In this document: one piece after another, positions 22,301 through 32,159 of the stretch
Layout of the letters: each line of letters starts with the position of its first letter
Position numbering within the stretch: the stretch's first letter is position 1
From: Euglena gracilis
Lineage: Eukaryota > Euglenida > Euglenophyceae > Euglenales
NCBI GenBank assembly: GCA_039621445.1
Contig: CP154954.1
Span: 28,113,037 to 28,177,036 of the forward strand
Length of the DNA stretch: 64,000 nucleotides
Reading direction: 5' to 3'
Translations under genes and position numbers: made by a program
The notes under the pieces: generated by a model
Database searches by the model: none
The model's input: the letters and a program-made list of their open reading frames with translations, nothing else
Told to the model about the DNA's origin: nothing

Positions 22301-22670
22301 ATGCCTCTTCAACCTTGATCACCACCCCTTTCCGGAATGATGTTGAAAGCGGGTGTTCCACTGGGAAGCCGAGGACCTGCAACGATTGCAGACAACTTTC
22401 AGGAGGGCTTGCCAGTCAATTGTATTGAACGCATTCTGTAGGTCCACTTGGAGGATAGCCCACGCATCTCCTTGGCCATGTTCCGCAAAGGTTTTTTCCC
22501 CTAGTCAAGGACCCTGACATGTCTGTTGGTTGCCACCTCCCTTGCTCCCAGTAAACATCTTGGATGACCACCTCTTGGCTTTGGTCAACCTGCACCTCAC
22601 CCAACCACTGCCATCCTCTCCTTGGTCTGACACCAATGCCACTGTGACCACCAAAAAAAGCCACCAAATA
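22165..22670 (-). pseudogene. Reverse transcriptase remnant (R2-like)
   Basis: One minus frame reads DAWAILQVDLQNAFNTIDWQ, the RT motif A region (VDxxNAFN). A following frame reads LGDPQVEHVLLRYCLDACKV, matching the post-polymerase region of the better preserved copy at 44.2 kb (EGQVRHCLDGCRVVHLL). Motifs B and C between them are missing. So this is an internally deleted, frame-shifted copy. Confidence 0.65.
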
Positions 22671-22689
22671 ACCCTCATGCTGAATGGAA

Positions 22690-22861
22690 CCAAGGTTTCC
22701 GGGCTGTTTTTAAACAAATTGTTTAAACCAGATTTTTTTCCTATTTTGTAGTGTTTTATTTAAAAAAAACAGCCCTTTTTAAAATAAAAAACCGTTTTTA
22801 AACCGTTTTTTATCCAGGAAAGTTTTTTTGCTTTGTTTTAAAACAAAAAAAACGGGAACCT
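22690..22861. mobile_element. Short AT-rich MITE, TSD TGAATGGAA
   Basis: The ends carry AGGTTTCCGGGCTGTTTTTAAAC and GTTTTAAAACAAAAAAAACGGGAACCT. TGAATGGAA flanks both sides (22681-22689 and 22862-22870). A second, inverted copy lies at 38052-38204. Non-coding. Confidence 0.65.
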
Positions 22862-22883
22862 TGAATGGAAAAATAGAGGCCGA

Positions 22884-23445
22884 GAGTTGTTGGAGCCCCC
22901 CAAAACCGACCAAAATGGTTCAGAATGCGTATTGAAGCAGAAATGTCATTGCTGCAAAAGCCGATTGACCTCAGAATTTGCCCCACTTCATTCTAACCTT
23001 TGACAAATGAGTTACATTGGTTCGTGTCAATCCTGTTTTTCAAATACAATTCACTGCTTGGACATTTCCAAATACCAATATTTGGCAAAGAAAAACACTG
23101 CATATGTGGGCACCTTGCATCAAAACCCCAAAAATTGAAAATAATTTGCAAAATTTCTGCCATTTGAGCCATTTTTGGCTGGTGTTCCGCCATTTCAAGC
23201 AGTTTTTTTTTTGCAATAATTCTGGGCATTTGTTGGAATTTTTGGGGCCAATTCATGGTGATGATGGATTTTTTTGTTGTCATGTTCGACCCCATTTTGG
23301 GCAGTTTTTGGCAGATTGTCAGTCATTTTTTGGGGACAGCTGCAAATATTTTTGATAAATTTTGGAAATGCTGGGCCTTTTGTGTCATTTTAGGTCATTT
23401 CTGACCAGATTTTGAACTGTGTCCATCCATTTTGGGCATTCACCA
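22884..23445 (+). repeat. Long inverted repeat, left arm
   Basis: About 560 bp, from TTGTTGGAGCCCCCCAAAACCGACC to GTCCATCCATTTTGGGCATT, repeats in reverse complement at 30008-30575 with few differences. Together the arms bound a 7.7-kb segment. They look like very long terminal inverted repeats. Confidence 0.8.
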
Positions 23446-23684
23446 ATTGTACGTGTGCAAGTTGGTGATTGAACACAATAAACATCTATATTTTTCATTG
23501 GCTGTTAAAGATCCAGACTCCGTCCTGAGCCCCCACGCCTCTAATAAGCAGACTTGAAAAAAAACACCTGTTAAGACGTTCAATTGGCCTGGATCTTAAT
23601 CCATTGTCCAGTGTAAGGGTTTTTTCATTGTGCAAAAATAAAATGACGGAGGGCAAATATTTTTTTGAGGAAATGCAAATATTT

Positions 23685-24006
23685 GGCGGCGCGGAGCAAA
23701 AGTTTTTGAGGCCTCTGGTCAAATTTTTTAGAGGGAGCCAGGCAAAAATTTTGACTGGTTGGGGCAAATGTTTTTGTCGGCCGTGGGCAAACATTTCAGA
23801 CACTAGGTGTAAAACCATTTTCACCTAGCGTCTGAAATGTTTGCCCATCCCAGCGCCCTCAAAAAATTTGTCCAAAAGTCTCAAAATTATTTGCACTTCC
23901 CCCCAAAAATGTTTGCACTTGTTCCGAAAAAATTTGCACTCCGTCATTTTCTTTGCCCAATGGAAAAAAAGGCTAATGCTGGACAATGGAAAAAGATCCA
24001 CGCCGA
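23685..24006 (+). repeat. Direct duplication of 320 bp, first copy
   Basis: Almost identical to 26581-26904, from GGCGGCGCGGAGCAAAAG to AAAAGATCCAC(G/A)CCGAT. It contains an internal hairpin CAGACACTAGGTGTAAAACC / TTCACCTAGCGTCTGAAATG and several GTGCAAA-type words. Recent copy within the inverted-arm segment. Confidence 0.85.
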
Positions 24007-24306
24007 TATTTATTTGGGAGGCAGAGAGGATGGTGATGAGGGCAAAGAGGAAATAAAATCCTCCTCTGTTTCGTTTCTTCTTTTCAGTTTGTGATCCCCT
24101 CAGACGGACGTTGCCGCCAGGGTGTCGCCAGGCAACCCCCAAGAGGGGGGGGTCTAGCGTGGCTGGAAAATTTGGGCTGGTTGGAAAAAGAGTGTTGGCT
24201 GGCCCCCACTTAAATTCCCCCATCCTATGACCTCCCATCCACATATGCCCCCCTGACCACTGCACATACCCCCCCCCCCGCTGACCACCAAACCATCACT
24301 GATACC

Positions 24307-24737
24307 CAGGGTTCGATATAAGGACAGGTGGGGGGGTGTTCCGGACCCCCCCCTGCGGGCCAGGAGGGGGGGGGGTGGGGGGGGACACCCCCCCCCACCT
24401 AAACAGGTGCGCGGTCAGGGTGGCTGAATTTCGGCCCGGCGCAAAGCGCCGGGCCGAAAATTTTTGACCCCCAAAACGACCAAAAGTGCCATTTTGGGCA
24501 CTTTTTGGGCAAAAATGTGCCAAAAATGCAAAAAATTTTCGGCGCAAAGCGCCGGAGGAAAAAATTGACCCTTTTTGGGGGGGGGTCCCGGGAACCCCCC
24601 CCGAGGGTCGGTCCAGACCCCCCTGGCAGGTGGGGGGGGGGTGGTCCGGAACCCCCCCCTGCGGGCCAGGAGGGGGGGGGGTGGGGGGGACACCCCCCCC
24701 ACCTAAACCATGTACGCCCTCCTTATATCAAACCCTG
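24307..24737. mobile_element. TIR element, exact 8-bp TSD CTGATACC
   Basis: Ends CAGGGTTCGATATAAGGA and TCCTTATATCAAACCCTG. Flanks CTGATACC at 24299-24306 and 24738-24745 are identical. The 431-bp interior has mirrored GGTCCGGACCCCCC and GGTGGGGGGGACACCCCCC blocks and two GGCGCAAAGCGCC palindromes. The copy at 48318-49009 is the same element carrying a 300-bp insertion, so this one serves as its empty site. Confidence 0.85.
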
Positions 24738-25322
24738 CTGATACCCCCCAGAAGGAAAAGTAATGAAGAAACAACAGACAAAATGAGCTAAAAATCACAC
24801 ACTGTGCAGGAAAAATAAAGTGCAATGGGCCAGCCAATCTCTGAATCTTGGCCCCCCAAAAAACATATGATGGCCCAAAATACCTTCTTTTACCCCCCTG
24901 ATGAAGAAATATGGAGGGGCATTCTTGGACCTATTTCAGTTACACAGGGTTATGATTCTCATCCAAACAGCAGAACATTTCCCGCTCAACGCTTTTTGAT
25001 TGGCCTCTACAAGGTACCCAGCGAACCCGAAGAGCCGCCCAACTAGGGTTAATACACATGAGGGGGACCCGAGCGAGGCGCCTTTGGCGCCTCGTTCGGG
25101 TAGGGACCAACTTATCACGTTTCTGAGCAACCGGTTTCTATACACAAATTTTCGGGGGCCCCCTGGCTGAACACGTTTTCAGGCTGAAATCTGGGCTCAG
25201 CCACAATTTATTTAAAAACGTGTTCAGAGCCCGCCAAATGCCTGCCCTGAAATTCGTGGTCATGATTCACGCAAGGGGTCAAAAACGCGAATTTGTGAAA
25301 TTCGGACCCAAAAAACGGCGCC

Positions 25323-25465
25323 CTAATGGAAAACGTGCCTGAACACAGATGCCTTCACTGAAAACGTGTCATTGCCACAAATACCCTCATTGAAAACGTG
25401 CCTGAACACAGATGCCTTCACTGAAAACGTGTCATTGCCACAAATGCCCTCACTGAAAATGTGTC
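25323..25465. repeat. 63-bp tandem repeat, left block (about 2 units)
   Basis: Unit words are GAACACAGATGCCTTCACTG, AAAACGTGTCATTGCCACAA and TACCCTCATTGAAAACGTGCCT. The unit length of 63 bp is a multiple of three, so both strands stay open. Confidence 0.8.
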
Positions 25466-25515
25466 ACCCCCCCCTTTTTTCTTCTTTTTTTCCTTTTTCC
25501 CGCAGCCCTGCCAAT

Positions 25516-25680
25516 ATGGCCAAACGCACGGCAAACTTTGTGAATGGTCTTTTGCCACCACCCCCTAGGACGGAACTGTTCCTGGCTGCTCTCGCGGTAT
25601 ACCAGCAAGATGCCAAGAAGCCGAAGGTTGACCCCCTTCATGGCACCTTGCTGGCACAGGGCAACACAAAGAAAAAGTGA
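25516..25680 (+). pseudogene. ORF upstream of the PHD remnant
   Basis: Starts ATG after a CCCGCAG-like acceptor: MAKRTANFVNGLLPPPPRTE, then LFLAALAVYQQDAKKPKVDP, and ends with KKK-stop. A second frame then continues with SVENQDLTSVPSVFPTAEQR. The switch of frame implies a frameshift or tiny intron. Composition is protein-like but I recognise no family. It lies just upstream of the PHD finger and may be its N-terminus. Confidence 0.35.
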
Positions 25681-25819
25681 CGAACACTCGGTCGAAAATC
25701 AGGACCTGACCAGTGTTCCCTCTGTCTTTCCCACCGCCGAGCAACGTTCCGCTCCTGCGGTCAGCTCTGTTCCCTCCCCTGACCAACCCCCTGTGCCTCG
25801 TGCTGTATAAAACAGGAGA

Positions 25820-25990
25820 AATGTGGTTTTTGTGGTGTTGCCATTCCGAAAAATCCAAATTGTGTGGAGCTGAACAAAGTTGTGTGTGACGCCTGCGGTT
25901 TTGCGGTTTGGCATATCATTTTCATTGCCAAGATTTGCGGCGGCCACCAAAGTATGGCTCTTTTTTGTGTAAAGCCTGTCGTGTGCCGTG
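25820..25990 (+). pseudogene. PHD-finger remnant, frameshifted
   Basis: One frame reads KCGFCGVAIPKNPNC and VVCDACGFA. After a shift near 25910 another reads AYHFHCQDLRRPPKYGSFLC, then KACRVP-stop. Joined, the zinc ligands follow C-x2-C, C-x2-C, H-x2-C, C-x2-C with an FHCQDL...PPKYGSFLCKAC tail. This is the PHD-finger plan used to read histone tails. The frame break makes this copy non-functional as read. It is enclosed in the TIR element, so gene capture is likely. Confidence 0.65.
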
Positions 25991-26154
25991 ATTTTCGCCC
26001 CTTCCCTGTCGTTGTGCCAAGGCAACCTAGCTTTCTTGTTGTCGTCTTCTTCGTGTTGTAGAGTGCCCCCGACCCGCCTCACCCGTTGAGGACCACCCGG
26101 CTTCTCAACCGCACGCCGATTTTTCCTGATAGCGATTTTCGTTTCTTGCTGGGG

Positions 26155-26380
26155 GTTGCCACAGATGCCCTCACTGAAAACGTGCCTGAACACAGATGCC
26201 TTCACTGAAAACGTGTCATTGCCACAAATACCCTCATTGAAAACGTGCCTGAACACAGATGCCTTCACTGAAAACGTGTCATTGCCACAAATACCCTCAT
26301 TGAAAACGTGCCTGAACACAGATGCCTTCACTGAAAACGTGTCATTGCCACATATGCCCTCATTGAAAACGTGTTCATGA
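26155..26380. repeat. 63-bp tandem repeat, right block (about 3.5 units)
   Basis: Same unit as 25323-25465. On the minus strand it encodes a 21-residue repeat, VFRHVFNEGICGNDTFSVKA-type, with no stop over three units. The frame is open because the unit is 63 bp; there is no evidence of a real protein. Confidence 0.85.
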
Positions 26381-26445
26381 CCACGAATTTCAGGGCAGGC
26401 ATTTGGCGGGCTGAACACGTTTTTAATCGATTTCAAAAAGAAAAG

Positions 26446-26488
26446 GGTTAGGGTTAGGGTTAGGGTTAGGGTCAGGGTCAGGGTCAGT
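26446..26488 (+). repeat. Interstitial telomere-like tract
   Basis: Four GGTTAG units followed by three GGTCAG units sit immediately outside the right end of the PHD-carrying element. TTAGGG is the telomere repeat of animals and many protists. Here it is internal, as after double-strand-break repair or transposition into a telomere. Confidence 0.85.
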
Positions 26489-26580
26489 GCCAGGCCATCC
26501 TTTGCTCACACAATGGGATATTGTCATTGGTCATGGAACTCAACTGATTTGGCCGTTTCCCCCCACTTTTTTTTTAAACC

Positions 26581-26904
26581 GGCGGCGCGGAGCAAAAGTT
26601 TTTGAGGCCTCTGGTCAAATTTTTTAGAGGGAGCCAGGCAAAAATTTTGACTGGTTGGGGCAAATGTTTTTGTCGGCCGTGGGCAAACATTTCAGACACT
26701 AGGTGTAAAACCATTTTCACCTAGCGTCTGAAATGTTTGCCCATCCCAGCGCCCTCGAAAAAATTGTCCAAAAGTCTCAAAATTATTTGCACTTCCCCCC
26801 AAAAATGTTTGCACTTGTTCCGAAAAAATTTGCACTCCGTCATTTTCTTTGCTCAATGGAAAAAAAGGCTAATGCTGGACAATGGAAAAAGATCCACACC
26901 GATT
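26581..26904 (+). repeat. Direct duplication of 320 bp, second copy
   Basis: Near-identical to 23685-24006 (differences such as CCCAATGG/CTCAATGG and CACGCC/CACACC). It ends abruptly at GATCCACACCGAT, after which the two loci differ. Confidence 0.85.
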
Positions 26905-26984
26905 GAAGTTTCAAAGGGCAAATGTGCAAAACACCCCATCCAAGTGCAAAAAATTTTGAAACAGATACTTTTTCAAAATTGGTG

Positions 26985-27110
26985 GGGGTACACGGGCTTT
27001 GTCCTGCGCTCCGCTCCGGACAAAGCCCGTGTACCCCCCCACCAATTTTATAAGCCCGTGTACCCCCCCCCTCCGGATTTGGACAAAGCCCGTGGACCCC
27101 CTACAGCGGC
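26985..27110. repeat. ACACGGGCTTTGTCC palindrome cluster
   Basis: GGGGGTACACGGGCTTTGTCC faces GGACAAAGCCCGTGTACCCCC across a short GCGCTCCGCTCC spacer, and half-copies follow. The same words recur at 28066-28160. A small foldback repeat family. Confidence 0.65.
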
Positions 27111-27319
27111 CATGTAGACACCCATTGGCCTGTTTTCCCCCCCCCTTTCCACAGCTATGTTGCTCGCACAGCTCGTTATCGTGGCCGAGTCGGCTGTCCC
27201 GCTCCTGCCCACACTTGATGATTTCCTGAGGGACCTAGAGGTTGGAATCCTTGACGGCATAGTCAACTGACACGGCACTTTTTAGGGACACGTTTGAGGC
27301 AGCTGTTCCTCGTCCTGAG

Positions 27320-27768
27320 GGGAGCGTAAAAAATATGAAAAAGGCATTTACAGCCCTGAAACATTTCCAGAACGTTTGCGAGAATTGGGGCTGAAAAACG
27401 AGAACGAGAATTTGAATGAGTGCATGGTTGCCTTTGCAAAGTGGACCCTCTGTGCGGAATGCCTGGTCAACACGGAAACCAAAATTGTGGCGGTTAAGGC
27501 CATGTATGAATGGGCACCCACGACTCTGACCACTAACATGAATGTGCTGGCGGTGCTCCAAAAGCATGGTAGGCCAGAGCGACAAACTGTTCCAAAGGCA
27601 AATAGGCAATTTCCCAATTTTGTTCTGCTGGAAATGCATGCCAAAACGCGTTGGGATTCCTGGTTCGAGGTTCAAAGCTACAACATCATGGTGTTATTTT
27701 ACAGCCTCGGCCAACGCCAAGAGTTGCAAAAACTGCTGCGCGTGGGAAATTTTCACCCTGCCAACTGA
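27320..27768 (+). pseudogene. Unrecognised ORF, one likely frameshift
   Basis: A frame with NMKKAFTALKHFQNVCENWG runs into another at about 27385-27395: LKNENENLNECMVAFAKWTL, then CAECLVNTETKIVAVKAMYE and so on to RVGNFHPAN-stop. Composition is clearly protein-like. CxxC pairs follow in other frames near 27850-27890. It lies inside the inverted-arm segment and could be part of a mobile-element protein. I recognise no family. Confidence 0.4.
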
Positions 27769-28065
27769 AAATCACGCCTGCCCCGACAAATCCCCAGGGT
27801 CCATTTTTCATAGGCGGAGGACATAAATCCTGGGCCAGCCGAAATAGCCGGTGTTGTCCGCGCTGTGAGGGCGGCGAAATGCCCCTTCTGCCAGCCCGTG
27901 TGAAGGGCAAGCGACCATAGCGGTGACACCACTGGCTCCCTTAGTTGCCGCTTTCCCCCTAAGAAACATTCCGTGGCTGTACACTATGCCTGGCCTTGGG
28001 TTTATTTTACGGCAACTGACAACATTTATTCTGCCAAATCGCTGTGCATTGCAGTTTTCACTTTG

Positions 28066-28165
28066 AGGGGGGGTACACAGGGCTCAAGACAAAGCCCGTG
28101 TACCCCTACACAGGGCTCAGGACAAAGCCCGTGTACCCCCCGCCCAGGGAATTTCTTAAGGACCC
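28066..28165. repeat. Second ACAAAGCCCGTGTACCCC cluster
   Basis: Two head-to-tail copies of ACAGGGCTC-GACAAAGCCCGTGTACCCC. Related to 26985-27110. Followed by GGGAATTTCTTAAGGACCCCCC, which matches one end of the element at 59915. Confidence 0.6.
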
Positions 28166-28734
28166 CCCGGGGGGGGTCCAGCCACAGAAAGAATGTGAAA
28201 CAAACACGGGTGACCTTATGGGCACCTGTGACTGTCTCGCAATTCCCCATATGGTCACCCGTGATCCAATCACGGGGGGGCAATATGGTCACCGGTGATC
28301 ACTTTCCATGAACAAGATTGGGGCATTCCACATAGCTGGCGGGTTTTTGATTGATGATGTTTCCAATAGAAAATGCAAAGTTCCAACACATTACCATAAA
28401 AGAGCCACAATAATAGTAATAAAGCAAAATAATTTCCAAAGAAAACACTCATTTTAAGTGATCGTATATTCCAAAATTTGACATGTTGGTTTTTCAAATC
28501 CCATGGTGCAGTAGAGCACATCAATTGAAAGGTCTGTCCAAGGCCCACCGAACTCACAGAACTCAGCCACACTACACAGGGTCGCAATTTCCAAATTCCA
28601 CTATTCACCTTGGCCTCAGGTTTCTGTCACACTACATGGTCTTCTTATTTCCGAAAATCCCCAGAAGTTGCCAAAGGGAATCATTGCACAAAAATTCTCC
28701 AATTTCAGGTCAAACACCATTCTTGTCCCCCCCC

Positions 28735-28890
28735 CCCCCGATCTTATCCCACACCTGGCCAAAGGGTCTGGGCAAGGGTCCGCTTAAGGAAAGTTTCTTG
28801 ATTTTCTTGAAACGATCTTGTCCCCTCTCCCCGATCTTGTCCCATACCCGGGCTAGCGTCACCCGGGGTATGGGACAAGATCGGGGGGGG
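28735..28890. repeat. CCGATCTTGTCCCATACCC hairpin
   Basis: CCCCGATCTTGTCCCATACCCGGG faces CCCGGGGTATGGGACAAGATCGGGG. A second copy with a GCTAACGCTAGC centre is at 33098-33152. A dispersed foldback unit. Confidence 0.6.
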
Positions 28891-28904
28891 GGATGGTGAA
28901 CCCC

Positions 28905-29290
28905 CCAAATAATACCCCCCCCCAAATAATACCCCCCCCTTGGGGTCCGACTTCGGCCGCCGAAATAATACCCCCCCCCCTGGTTTCGGGCCGAAGGCCC
29001 GGATTTTTGACCTGAAAATGTAGGTAAAAATCACAATTTCTGACAACAAATGATGAAAAAAATGGATTTTTCTGGCTCATCTGACCTCCAAAAATGGTAA
29101 ATTTCACAAGAAAGTGCAAAAAATGACCCAAAGGGTGGTTTTGGGTGCTATTTTGGGTTTTACGGGACTTCGGAAAATTTCGAAAATTTTGGAAAAATAA
29201 TACCCCCCCCCAATAATACCCCCCCCCCTCGGGCCGGGACTTCGGGCGAAAAAATAATACCCCGGGGGGGTATTATTTGGGGGGGGGGTT
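28905..29290. repeat. AATAATACCCCCCC repeats
   Basis: About six copies of AATAATACCCCCCC, one inverted at the end (GGGGGGTATTATTTGGGG), around two GGCCGAAG-type palindromes. Looks like a degenerate foldback element. No gene. Confidence 0.55.
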
Positions 29291-30007
29291 TACCAAAACT
29301 CCTCAGATATGATTGTCACATGCTTCCCGCCCGAACCGGCACGCTGAACACTGAACTGTTCGGGCGTGAAGCCAGATCCCCAATACACGGTTTAAGGTCA
29401 AAATCCAGGTTATCGGCCCGAAAGTCAAGGGCCCGAGGGGGGGGGGTGTTATTTTGGGGGAGGGTTCACTGGCTTTATCATAGGTGCTCTATACAAATTT
29501 TGAGACAAAAATGGCTCAAAATATATTTTCAAAAATTTGTTGGTCGATGGGAAAAAGCACAGAAACTGCAACCCATTCAAAAAAATTCAAAACGCTGGCT
29601 GCCGTTTTTTTTTTGGTGCTATTTTGGTCCCCACCTACCCGCAACCCCCAGGCACTGGTGAATTCTTCCTTGTACATAACCCTAGTAAACGTACCGTCCA
29701 CATGTGGACTCACATGTAGTCAGTCATAAGAGGTTCTCCTTGTGACGAGGGCCAACGGGGGTGCTGGGGTCGGTGGGGGGGGGATCGGGGGGGTCGCGGG
29801 GGGTAAACGGGTTTTACGGCAGGTCATGCGTGACTTGAGTGATGTCATTCATTCCTCTAATTTTAGATCCCAATTAGGAATTTGCGTGCCATTTGGGTCC
29901 AAAAATAGGTCCAATTAGGAATTTGGGACGAATTTTCACACTTTGATTGACGGTTAATTGGCGAACACCCTATTTGTCCAAAGCCAACAGGTGGCCTTGT
30001 GCGAGTA

Positions 30008-30575
30008 GCCAAAATGCCCAAAATGGATGGACACGGTTCAAAATCTGGTCAGAAATAACCTAAAATGACACAAAAGGCCCAGCATTCCAAAATTTATCAA
30101 AAATATTTGCAGCTATCCCCAAAAAATGATTGACAATCTGCCAAAAACTGCCCAAAATGGGGTCGAACATGACAACAAAAAAATCCATCATCACCATGAA
30201 TTGGCCCCAAAGATTCCAACAAATGCCCAGAATTATTGCAAAAAAAAACTGCTTGAAATGGCGGAAAACCAGCCAAAAATGGCTCAAATGGCAGAAATTT
30301 TGCAAATTATTTTCAATTTTTGGGGTTTTGATGCAAGGTGCCCACATATGCAGCGTTTTTCTTTGCCAAATATTGGTATTTGGAAATGTTCAAGCAGTAA
30401 GCAGTGAATTGTATTTGAAAAACAGGATTGACACGAACCAATGTAACTCATTTGTCAAAGGTTGGAATGAAGTGGGACAAATTCTGAGGTCAATCGGCTT
30501 TTGCTGCAATGACATTTCTGCTTCAATACGCATTCTGAACCATTTTGGTCGGTTTTGGGGGGCTCCAACAAAGTC
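30008..30575 (-). repeat. Long inverted repeat, right arm
   Basis: Reverse complement of 22884-23445, including CCATCATCACCATGAATTGGCC and GATTGACACGAACCAATG. The copies differ at scattered sites. The arm runs outward into GGCGCAGAC-rich sequence not shared with the left side. Confidence 0.8.
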
Positions 30576-31259
30576 ATTATTCAAGGCGCAGTACTTTGGG
30601 CGGAGTCTGCGTCTTAAGGCGCAGACCTCATACCCGAAATCTGGCGTCTTTGACGCAGACTCCGTCCTGAGTCCCTGTGCCTTAGACGCAGATTTAAGGT
30701 CAACTGTGCAACACACCCAATCCAAGTGCAAAAATTTTCGGAACGGAGGCAAATATTTTGAGATAAGGTGCAAACATTCTTGATTTTTGAAATAAGGTGC
30801 AAACAAATTTTTGACAGCCTCCTAATTTCAAGAAGGTGGCGGTGGATCTACACGGCACACCTGGGAGATCAGGCAGTAGACTTTGGTCATTTTGACCCCC
30901 CCCTATGGTGAAGTTCACCGTTTGAAAGTTCACCGGGGGGTCCCGGACCCTCTCCCCCCCCTCTGCCTAACCCATCGGTGAACTTCACCGGTGAAGTTCA
31001 CCAAAAAAGCACTTTTTTGGCAAAAAAATGGCCAAAAATGGCATTTTGGGCAAGTTTTCGGAAATTTCGATAAAATTCCATGAAGCATCAACCTCAAAAC
31101 GACCATTTTGAGAGAAAAGGAGCAAAATTTTTCCCATGAAAATTTCACCCCCAACCATCAAAACGGTGAAGTTCACCGATGAACTTCACCGGGGGGTCCA
31201 CAGCACCCCCCCCACCCCTGCCTAACCTCCTTGGCCCTCGGTTCGAGCCACTGCAAGGA

Positions 31260-31500
31260 TGGATTGAGAAGGGTCAACCATCGAACAAAGCAAGGAAAGA
31301 AGCTATGAAGAACACCTTGCCACAGCGAGACAAATGCCACCTCCGACTGCAACCGGCTCCCAGGCTCGTGTGGTGCTCCTTGCCCCCTGTGTGGAAACTC
31401 ATGGATCCCTTTGGGGACCATGCTGAAAAAGAACAAACTCGTGCAATGTCACAACGCTGTGCGGGACGCGCTGGCTATGGTCCTCAAAGAGAATGGGAGG
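31260..31500 (+). pseudogene. R2-like retrotransposon fragment (zinc-knuckle/endonuclease part)
   Basis: One frame reads WKLMDPFGDHA and another CHNAVRDALAMVLKENGRR, matching the intact copy at 43.5 kb (GSIDPFGDHF...HNAFRDAFAAM). In R2-type elements this Cys/His knuckle precedes the restriction-like endonuclease. Two or more frameshifts make it a dead fragment. Confidence 0.6.
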
Positions 31501-31505
31501 CGTGC

Positions 31506-31540
31506 AGACGGACGGACGGACGGACGGACGGACGGATGGC
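31506..31540 (+). repeat. GGAC/GACG microsatellite
   Basis: About seven tandem GACG units. A related GTCCGTCC-type region lies at 34607. Confidence 0.8.
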
Positions 31541-31729
31541 TAGAAAAAATTCCTTTCATCTGGACGGACGGCTGGTCAGGGTTCCAGCTGTGCATTTTGG
31601 TCTGGACGAACAGACAGCTAGGTTGGTCTCGAAATCGAGAAACGTCTTGGCTTTTGCCACCGGGCCGGGACGAACTTGGAGAAAGGCTCGAAAATTTTTA
31701 CACGGCTCTTATTCTCAGTTTCACTCAGA

Positions 31730-31771
31730 GGTCTTATAGTGTAGTGGTCGGCACCTGGGATCCTGATTCGC
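31730..31771 (+). tRNA. tRNA-Gln(CUG)-like 5' half, broken by a MITE
   Basis: GGTCTTATAGTGTAGTGGTC followed by GGCACCTGGGATCCTGATT resembles the 5' half of eukaryotic tRNA-Gln. The D arm (GTGT...GCAC) and a CTG in anticodon position are present. Position 33 is C instead of U and the anticodon stem is imperfect. The sequence then meets the MITE at 31772. Beyond it, CAGTTCGAACCC is T-arm-like but does not pair well. Probably a tRNA pseudogene or a SINE head. Confidence 0.3.
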
Positions 31772-31967
31772 TTACTCTCACCCCCCCCCTATTTCACTAA
31801 TGGCCAGGCTCCTTCGGATCCCCATTTAGCCAATTAGGGGGGGGACAATTAGGGGGGAGGGTCACCCCGGCCAATGGCCAATGAGCCTGACCCCCTAATT
31901 GGCTAATGGACCGTCCAACGGGGCCAATTGGGGGGGGGGGGGCAAATAAGGGGGGGGGTGAGGGTAA
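31772..31967. mobile_element. MITE with TTAC(C/T)CTCACCCCC ends
   Basis: Ends TTACTCTCACCCCCCCCCTATTT and AAATAAGGGGGGGGGTGAGGGTAA are inverted. The interior has GGCCAATGGCCAATGAGCC and CTAATTGGCTAATGG. The element at 50119-50326 is an inverted relative. No clear target duplication. Confidence 0.6.
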
Positions 31968-32159
31968 CCCCAGTTCGAACCCAGGTTTGACTTGATCTTT
32001 GTTCGTCTCGTTCTTGAATTTTAAGTTCGCGGACAGTAAATGCCGATGAACTTTTCCACAATCCATGGCAGATGAAATTTCACGGGTGAAGGCGGATAGG
32101 CATTTTGAATTCAGATGGAATCACAATCAAAATAGAGGTTTTACTGTTTGAAATGATTG

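Larger units (their letters stand above)
25210..26428. mobile_element. 1.2-kb TIR element carrying a PHD-finger gene remnant
   Basis: Left arm AAAAACGTGTTCAGAGCCCGCC...ATTCGTGGTCATG (25213-25268) and right arm CATGACCACGAATTTC...GCGGGCTGAACACGTTTTT (26373-26425) are inverted. Inside are two blocks of 63-bp repeats and, between them, a protein-coding remnant (25516-25990). The arrangement suggests a foldback element that captured a host gene segment. No target duplication was identified. Confidence 0.6.

Noticed and set aside
25323-26380. CRISPR-like array
   Set aside because: Repeats are head-to-tail without unique spacers, the genome is eukaryotic and no cas genes are present. It is a 63-bp tandem repeat.
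31179-31739. 186-residue plus ORF
   Set aside because: It passes through a retrotransposon fragment and a GACG microsatellite; only the fragment is meaningful.
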